Shown here: one piece after another, positions 1 to 5,991 of the stretch
Numbering within the stretch: position 1 is the first letter of the stretch
How the letters are laid out: each line of letters opens with the position of its first letter
From: Glaciimonas sp. PCH181
Lineage (GTDB): Bacteria > Pseudomonadota > Gammaproteobacteria > Burkholderiales > Burkholderiaceae_D
Assembly (NCBI RefSeq): GCF_003056055.1
Contig: NZ_PYFP01000005.1
Location: forward strand, 1 to 5,991
DNA: 5,991 bases
Direction: 5' to 3'
Translations under genes and position numbers: made by a program
The notes under the pieces: model-generated
Database searches by the model: none
The model's input: the letters and a program-made list of their open reading frames with translations, nothing else
Told to the model about the DNA's origin: nothing

Positions 1-1258
1 ATGCTGCCATCGTCGCAATAGCGGGTTAATGCTGGCCATAAATTGAGGGCGTACAGGATCGCCGCAGTAGTATCGGATTTGCGCGACAGCGTCAACAAAC
101 TTGCCCGCAGCCAGCTTTCCAACGCATCAATGAGCGGGCGCGACTGCGCCTGGCGCACTGCCTGTCTTACCTGTGGCGGTTTGCCACGTATGCTTGCTTC
201 GATCTCATACAATGCGCCGATGCGGCGCAAGGCTTCAGTGGTGATTGGCGAGGCCCGTGCTGCATGCAAGTCGAAGAATTTGCGTCGCGCGTGCGCCCAG
301 CACGCAGCCTCCTGTACACGACCGGTTGCATAAATCGCGTTGAATCCGGCATACGCATCGGCCTGCAGAACGCCGGCGAATTTCGCCAGATGGGTCTGAG
401 GATGGATACCTTTGCGGTCCGGCGTGTAAGCGAACCAGACTGCCGGGGCATCGGTTGATCCCGATGGCCGGTCGTCGCGGACATACGTCCACAGTCTGGC
501 TGTTTTGGTCTTGCCATTGCCGGGTGCCAGTACCGGGATCGGGGTGTCGTCGGCATGTAATTTGGTCGTTGCCATCACATGACGGCGTACCGCATCGACC
601 AGCGGTCGCAGCAGGCTGCTGGCAGCACCGACCCAGTCTGCCAATAATCCCCGATCCAGTTCCACACCTTCCCGGGCATAGATGACCGATTGCCGGTAGA
701 GCGGAAGATGATCAGCGAACTTGCTCACCAGAATATGGGCGAGTAATCCGGGCCCCGCCAGACCGCGTGCAATCGGACGGCTGGGTGCCGGCGCCTGGAC
801 GATGCAGTCGCAGCAGGTGCAAGCGAGTTTGGGACGCACATGCCGGATGACCCGAAAGCTGGCCGGGACGAATTCAAGTTGCTCGGCAACGTCACTGCCG
901 AGATGACGCAAATCGCCACCGCAATCGGGGCAGGCGGCATGCTCTGGCGTATAGATCTTCTCGTCCCGGGCAAATGGGGCGGTAGCGGTTTGCGTGGTAT
1001 CTTCGGACGCACTGGCTTCGTTGCCGGGGCAGCGCTGGCAACGTCACTTTCTTCTGTCTGCAAATCTTCTAACCGTAATTCGAGTTGTTCAATTTGCCGG
1101 TCCAGCTTCTCGGATTTGCGGCCGAACTGCAGCCGTTTGAGTTTGGCGATGAAGAGCTTGAGGTGTTCGATTTCGATGCGATGTGAGGACAGTGCGTCCT
1201 GTAGCTGCGCCACCGTTTCCCCGTGCAACGCAATGACCGCATCACGATCGGTAATCAT
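1..1258 (-). pseudogene. tnpC: IS66 TnpC DDE transposase, frameshifted and partial (C-terminus off the left edge)
   Basis: This is the catalytic transposase of the IS66 element. From the ATG at 1258 about 97 residues are in frame. They form a coiled-coil or leucine-zipper-like N-terminus containing RLQFGRKSEKLDRQIEQLEL, typical of IS66 TnpC. Near 965-971 the frame shifts by the loss of one base; without correction the product runs into unrelated sequence and stops at 725. In the -1 frame the real protein resumes as RDEKIYTPEHAACPDCGG and stays open to position 1, about 320 codons. That frame carries a Cys-rich zinc-binding-like segment (CPDC at 921-932, CTCC at 810-821). It also has the first catalytic Asp region, HADDTPIPVL (about 531-558), the second, LQADAYAGF (342-366), then the conserved WAHARRKFFDLH. 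The window ends after TRYCDDG, just before the segment expected to hold the catalytic Glu. Roughly 420 of the usual 510-530 residues are present. The true start may be 1305 rather than 1258 (see findings). Confidence 0.9.
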
Positions 1259-1334
1259 CGCTTTTAAAGCGCTGATATCGTCGGGAAGGTGGGCGGCGTT
1301 GACATGCCCGTAGTTTACCGAATGACGTCGATGT

Positions 1335-1682
1335 TTACAAGCCTGACAGGGGCCGTTGCGTGCGCTCGGGACGTCGCCAATCGATCCCTTCCAGCAACAT
1401 TGACAGTTGCGCTTGCGACAGACAAACCGCGCCTTCGCTTGCCTGCGGCCAGATGAAGCGGCCGCGTTCCAGCCGTTTGGCCAGCAGACACAGCCCGTCG
1501 CCGGTCCACCACAAGATCTTCAAAATATCGCCACGTCGGCCACGAAACACGAAGACGTGACCGCTAAACGGGTCATCGGCCAATGCCGTTTGCACCTTGG
1601 CTGCCAACCCATTAAAACCGCAACGCATATCGGTCACGCCTGCTGCGATCCAGATCCGCGTTCCTGCTGGCAAACCGATCAT
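1335..1682 (-). CDS. tnpB: IS66 family accessory protein TnpB (IS66 Orf2-like)
   Basis: This is a complete 115-residue protein, the normal length for the family. It starts [20 protein letters not shown] and contains [49 protein letters not shown] and [20 protein letters not shown], all hallmarks of IS66 Orf2/TnpB. It is needed for transposition of IS66-type elements alongside TnpA and TnpC; its biochemical role is poorly defined. It is unrelated to the IS200/IS605 TnpB nucleases. Its ATG overlaps the restored tnpA stop in an ATGA arrangement (tnpA TGA at 1679-1681), which suggests translational coupling. It ends in TAA 76 bp before the tnpC ATG at 1258. It is the only one of the three IS genes without a visible lesion. 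Confidence 0.95.
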   Translation of the reverse strand: MIGLPAGTRIWIAAGVTDMRCGFNGLAAKVQTALADDPFSGHVFVFRGRRGDILKILWWTGDGLCLLAKRLERGRFIWPQASEGAVCLSQAQLSMLLEGIDWRRPERTQRPLSGL

Positions 1683-2070
1683 GCCAGCAACCGGGCCAGC
1701 ACCATGGAAAGCATAGACGGATCCACCACGCCCTCGACTCGAAGTCGCGCCTTACCTATTTCCAGGACCATCACGCCGGTCGGTGTAACGTGGTGAAGAC
1801 TGGCTTGGCAGGGGATGGTTGCCGAGGGTCGCCAAGAACTACTGGCAGCAATTTGACGGACTTGCCTGAGGCAATCTCATAGGCTCCTGCACGAAACAAT
1901 TTACGCCAGGTAAATACCTGGTTCGCATTCACATCGTGGGCCCGCGCCACCCGCGACACCGAGGCCCCAGCCATCAAGGATTGTTCGACCACCATGCGTT
2001 TGAAATCAATCGAATGTTGCCGATAACCACTGCGCTTAGAGGGAGTAACCGACTCAATATTTGTGTCCAT
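1679..2070 (-). pseudogene. tnpA: IS66 TnpA (Orf1), helix-turn-helix protein with an apparent 1-base frameshift
   Basis: This is the small DNA-binding accessory protein of IS66. The N-terminal half has the family helix-turn-helix: YRQHSIDFKRMVVEQSLMAG, then ASVSRVARAHDVNANQVFTW, then RKLFRAGAY. As sequenced, the frame ends in TGA at 1771-1773 after PVFTTLHRPA. In the -1 frame the expected C-terminus follows at once as [19 protein letters not shown], then [16 protein letters not shown], and ends at 1679 overlapping the tnpB ATG. This is normal for the family, so one base seems to be missing, probably around 1785-1815. The restored protein is about 130 residues. I prefer the ATG at 2070 (MDTNIESVTPSKR); an upstream in-frame ATG at 2118 would add 16 residues of no recognisable conservation. 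Neither start has a strong Shine-Dalgarno sequence. Confidence 0.88.
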
Positions 2071-2142
2071 AATTTGAAGTTGTGGGCACAATCGATTTGT
2101 ACCCTCCAACGCAATCATGCGGACATTTGAGGATTAGGTATA

Positions 2143-2165
2143 GACGGTTTTGAGCGCACGCTTAC
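2143..2165 (-). repeat. Terminal inverted repeat of the IS66 element (tnpA side)
   Basis: On the minus strand the sequence from 2165 inwards begins GTAAGCGTGCGCTC. This fits the GTAA start and roughly 20-30 bp length known for IS66-family ends. It lies about 95 bp upstream of the likely tnpA start, a normal distance. The inner boundary is a guess because the partner repeat is outside the window. Confidence 0.72.
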
Positions 2166-2349
2166 TTTGGGATAGTCATTTTGATGCTTGATATTTTGTT
2201 GGATGCTGATTGGCTGATGTGTGACGGCGGATTATATGAGGAATGGTTGTACCGGAAATATCGATTGGCTAAATAAATGGCTCAATACATGCAGTAGGTG
2301 TGTGTTTTTCTCCGATCCGATTTCGATTCGATTTCGATTGCCCAAAGCA
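2166..2349. other. Non-coding gap between the IS66 end and the rRNA operon terminator
   Basis: This is an AT-richer stretch with no recognisable gene, tRNA or promoter. The open frames crossing it run into the 5S gene or its complement and resemble nothing. It holds a perfect two-copy 11-bp tandem repeat (2318-2339). The first 8 bases are the presumed target-site duplication of the IS. Confidence 0.6.
2318..2339. repeat. Two-copy 11-bp tandem repeat (cgatttcgatt)
   Basis: The unit cgatttcgatt occurs twice back to back (2318-2328 and 2329-2339) without mismatch, just downstream of the rRNA terminator in transcript direction. No function is apparent; it may be simple slippage. Confidence 0.8.
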
Positions 2350-2380
2350 AAAACCCTCCCAGATTTCTCTGGAGGGTTTT
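2350..2380 (-). terminator. Rho-independent terminator of the rRNA operon
   Basis: A 10-bp perfect stem (2350-2359 with 2371-2380; arms aaaaccctcc and ggagggtttt) encloses an 11-nt loop. Read on the minus strand, the closing arm ends in a run of five T. The stem starts about 10 nt after the 3' end of 5S, the expected place for the end of an rrn transcript. The plus strand also has four T after the stem, so it may work weakly in both directions. Confidence 0.88.
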
Positions 2381-2389
2381 CTAATAAAA

Positions 2390-2504
2390 GCCTGACGATG
2401 ACCTACTTTCACACTGGTTGCAGCACTATCATCGGCGCAAAGTCGTTTCACGGTCCTGTTCGGGATGGGAAGGGGTGGTACCAACTCGCTATGGTCATCA
2501 GGCA
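2390..2504 (-). rRNA. rrf: 5S ribosomal RNA
   Basis: Read on the minus strand this is a full 5S gene of about 114 nt. The terminal helix pairs GCCTGATGA (5' side) with TCGTCAGGC (3' side), including one G.U pair. Inside are the conserved CCCATCCCGAACAGG segment, GTGAAACG, GCGCCGATGATAGT and AAAGTAGG. It lies downstream of 23S and immediately before the terminator, the normal last position in the operon. The ends are set by the terminal helix and could move by a base or two. Confidence 0.96.
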
Positions 2505-2547
2505 TAAACTGTAGTGTCATATGTTCCCAATCGGGCAACACACAACG

Positions 2548-2570
2548 CAATCTAGAAGAAGTAAAGTTTT
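2548..2570 (-). repeat. 23S trailer block A, complementary to leader 5750-5772
   Basis: Positions 2553-2566 are the exact reverse complement of 5754-5767 (14 bp). The match extends through one G.U pair to 2548/5772 on one side. On the other side, after one mismatch, three more pairs reach 2570/5750. In all, 22 of 23 positions pair in the transcript. The leader copy is the purine-rich block next to boxA. Confidence 0.85.
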
Positions 2571-2577
2571 GTTTCAT

Positions 2578-2612
2578 GTGTTGGGGTAACGAGGGTTTCG
2601 TTACCCCAACAC
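2578..2612 (-). repeat. 15-bp perfect hairpin in the 23S-5S spacer
   Basis: Arms 2578-2592 and 2598-2612 are perfectly complementary around a 5-nt loop. It has no T-run on the transcript strand, so it is not an obvious terminator. It sits exactly between two trailer blocks that can pair with the 23S leader, as a side branch of that helix would. Confidence 0.88.
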
Positions 2613-2624
2613 TGGGTATGATTG
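2613..2624 (-). repeat. 23S trailer block B, complementary to leader 5711-5722
   Basis: tgggtatgattg (2613-2624) is the perfect 12-base reverse complement of caatcataccca (5711-5722). It lies inside block A in nested order, so both can form in one helix. Confidence 0.85.
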
Positions 2625-2674
2625 CACTTTTCAGGCAAACACATATCTCATTAGCTTATATATAACCTGCTAAG

Positions 2675-5557
<2,883 letters not shown>

Positions 5558-5566
5558 GTTAGCCTC

Positions 5567-5584
5567 TAGACGCGTTCACGTCTA
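5567..5584 (-). repeat. 6-bp hairpin just upstream of 23S
   Basis: tagacg (5567-5572) and cgtcta (5579-5584) are perfect inverse complements around a 6-nt loop. The hairpin lies between two leader blocks that pair with the trailer (5559-5563 and 5591-5597). The trailer has only one base between the matching blocks, so the hairpin would be a side loop on the leader arm. Confidence 0.75.
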
Positions 5585-5770
5585 AAAACCGGTTATAGGA
5601 TATTACTTATGAGTATTACTTTAGCGTTTGCCGTATCCAAAGTGTTTTCCAGTTTGCATACTCTCGTATGCTCTTTTTTGAGAACTCTTTTAATACTTTT
5701 TGATTTGATACAATCATACCCATCCCACAATGCTGTCGCACTGCGGACGAAATCTTTACTTCTTCTAAAT

Positions 5771-5782
5771 TGTTAAAGAACA
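5771..5782 (-). promoter_or_regulatory. boxA-type rRNA antitermination site
   Basis: The minus strand reads TGTTCTTTAACA, one base different from the E. coli rrn boxA TGCTCTTTAACA. boxA in nascent rRNA recruits NusB-S10 and other Nus factors so that polymerase reads through rho-dependent stops. A copy between 16S and 23S is known in many rrn operons. The purine-rich sequence that follows (5754-5767) pairs with the 23S trailer. Confidence 0.85.
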
Positions 5783-5805
5783 AACAGCCAATGATCTTAA
5801 AAAAG

Positions 5806-5869
5806 ATCAAACCTAAATCGCGCCGCATCACGCTGTCTTACCCTGCGTAATACCTGACTTAGGTTTGAT
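5806..5869 (-). repeat. 11-bp inverted repeat upstream of boxA
   Basis: Positions 5806-5816 (atcaaacctaa) and 5859-5869 (ttaggtttgat) are perfect inverse complements separated by 42 nt. In the transcript this would form a stem between tRNA-Ala and boxA, where a boxB-like hairpin could sit. A shorter 6-bp hairpin (5793-5798 with 5803-5808, AAAA loop on the plus strand) overlaps its boxA-side arm by three bases, so the two compete. Confidence 0.75.
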
Positions 5870-5910
5870 ATTTCACCACGCTCAAACCCCGCTCTGGGAA
5901 TCAAACAATA

Positions 5911-5985
5911 TGGTGGAGGCTAACGGATCGAACCGATGACCCCCTGCTTGCAAAGCAGGTGCTCTCCCAGCTGAGCTAAGCCCCC
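5911..5985 (-). tRNA. alaT: tRNA-Ala (anticodon TGC), with an apparent one-base deletion in the T arm
   Basis: The minus strand reads GGGGGCTTAGCTCAGCTGGG from 5985. It has the D arm, an anticodon stem CCTGC/GCAGG around TTTGCAA (anticodon TGC), an encoded CCA end (5911-5913), and an acceptor stem GGGGGCT/AGCCTCC. The stem has the G3.U70 pair that is the alanine identity element. Its place between 16S and 23S is standard. The total is 75 nt with CCA, whereas this tRNA is normally 76. The missing base is after the TTCGATC T loop, where CCGTT is expected but only CGTT is present (plus strand near 5923-5927). This leaves either a broken T stem or a 6-nt T loop. The gene symbol is by analogy with E. 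coli. Confidence 0.93.
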
Positions 5986-5991
5986 ATAAAC

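Larger units (their letters stand above)
1..2165 (-). mobile_element. IS66-family insertion sequence, truncated by the left window edge
   Basis: Three consecutive minus-strand genes have the IS66 order: tnpA (small helix-turn-helix protein), tnpB ('IS66 Orf2') and tnpC (DDE transposase). The tnpA-side end is placed at 2165. Read on the minus strand from there, the sequence begins GTAAGCG, and IS66-family termini are known to start with GTAA. The opposite end, the last part of tnpC and the second copy of any target duplication lie beyond position 1. IS66 elements usually duplicate 8 bp of target, so the flanking copy here would be about 2166-2173 (tttgggat). The element lies just beyond the terminator of the rRNA operon and is oriented with it. 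Two of its three genes carry apparent frameshifts, so as sequenced it looks non-autonomous. Family assignment is firm; the exact named element is not identified. Confidence 0.93.
2505..2674 (-). other. 23S-5S spacer (23S 3' trailer)
   Basis: This is a transcribed spacer of about 170 nt with no tRNA. It contains a 15-bp perfect hairpin (2578-2612). Several blocks (2548-2570, 2613-2624, 2634-2640, 2647-2651, 2661-2667, 2669-2673) are complementary, in nested order, to the spacer upstream of 23S. This suggests it forms the trailer arm of the 23S processing stem. Confidence 0.8.
5558..5910 (-). other. tRNA-Ala to 23S internal transcribed spacer (23S leader)
   Basis: This is an AT-rich transcribed spacer of about 353 nt with no gene. 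In transcript order it holds an 11-bp inverted repeat (5859-5869 with 5806-5816), a boxA-like site (5771-5782) and a conserved purine-rich block. Further blocks complementary to the 23S trailer follow, then a 6-bp hairpin (5567-5584) just before 23S. The 71-codon minus-strand frame at 5616-5831 overlaps boxA and these structures and is not credible as a gene. Confidence 0.85.

Noticed and set aside
960..975. Programmed -1 ribosomal frameshift in tnpC at cccggg
   Set aside because: In the reading frame the codons are CCC GGG ACG, so the X XXY YYZ slippery register is not met and tandem slippage would not keep pairing. IS66 TnpC is normally a single frame. A lost base is simpler.
43..1796. Plus-strand open frames opposite the IS66 genes, and minus-strand frames at 167-556, 235-492 and 1315-1512
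   Set aside because: They are out-of-frame shadows of the GC-rich tnpA, tnpB and tnpC genes. The real frames carry the conserved transposase motifs.
2221..2665. Open frames crossing the 5S gene, terminator and trailer on both strands
   Set aside because: They overlap 5S rRNA, the terminator or the trailer pairing blocks, have no start signals and resemble nothing.
5616..5831. 71-codon minus-strand frame in the spacer upstream of 23S
   Set aside because: It runs through boxA and the leader pairing blocks, is AT-rich and shows no domain or ribosome binding site. It is chance coding in a transcribed spacer.

Overview
The window joins two units that point the same way on the minus strand. The right two thirds is the 3' part of a ribosomal RNA operon. 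In transcript order (right to left) it holds tRNA-Ala(TGC), an internal spacer with a boxA-type antitermination site, a full-length 23S rRNA, a short spacer, 5S rRNA and a rho-independent terminator. The left third is an IS66-family insertion sequence with its tnpA-tnpB-tnpC genes. Its tnpA-side end is visible near position 2165, and its other end lies beyond position 1.

The rRNA operon is bacterial. The 23S terminal helix, the 23S 5' region, the boxA-plus-purine-rich block and the tRNA-Ala between 16S and 23S all look betaproteobacterial. A Nitrosomonadales-like host is possible, but this is recall-based and weak. The 16S gene and probably tRNA-Ile should lie just beyond the right edge. No host protein-coding gene is visible; every open frame over the rRNA is incidental.

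Layout: 1-1258 (perhaps 1305) tnpC, frameshifted and cut by the window edge; 1335-1682 tnpB, intact; 1679-2070 tnpA, frameshifted; 2165 IS end; 2166-2349 non-coding gap; 2350-2380 terminator; 2390-2504 5S; 2505-2674 23S-5S spacer with a 15-bp hairpin; 2675-5557 23S; 5558-5910 tRNA-23S spacer; 5911-5985 tRNA-Ala.

Two things stand out. First, the sequences on either side of the 23S gene are complementary in several nested, collinear blocks. This predicts a long leader-trailer processing helix, far longer than the terminal 23S helix alone, and its outermost block abuts boxA. Second, tnpA, tnpC and the tRNA-Ala T arm each appear to lack one base, and a fourth loss is possible at the tnpC start. 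Two of the lesions sit in C or G runs. All being single-base losses, they suggest systematic sequencing or assembly undercalls as strongly as real decay. I see no defence system, CRISPR array or other novel protein-coding system here.
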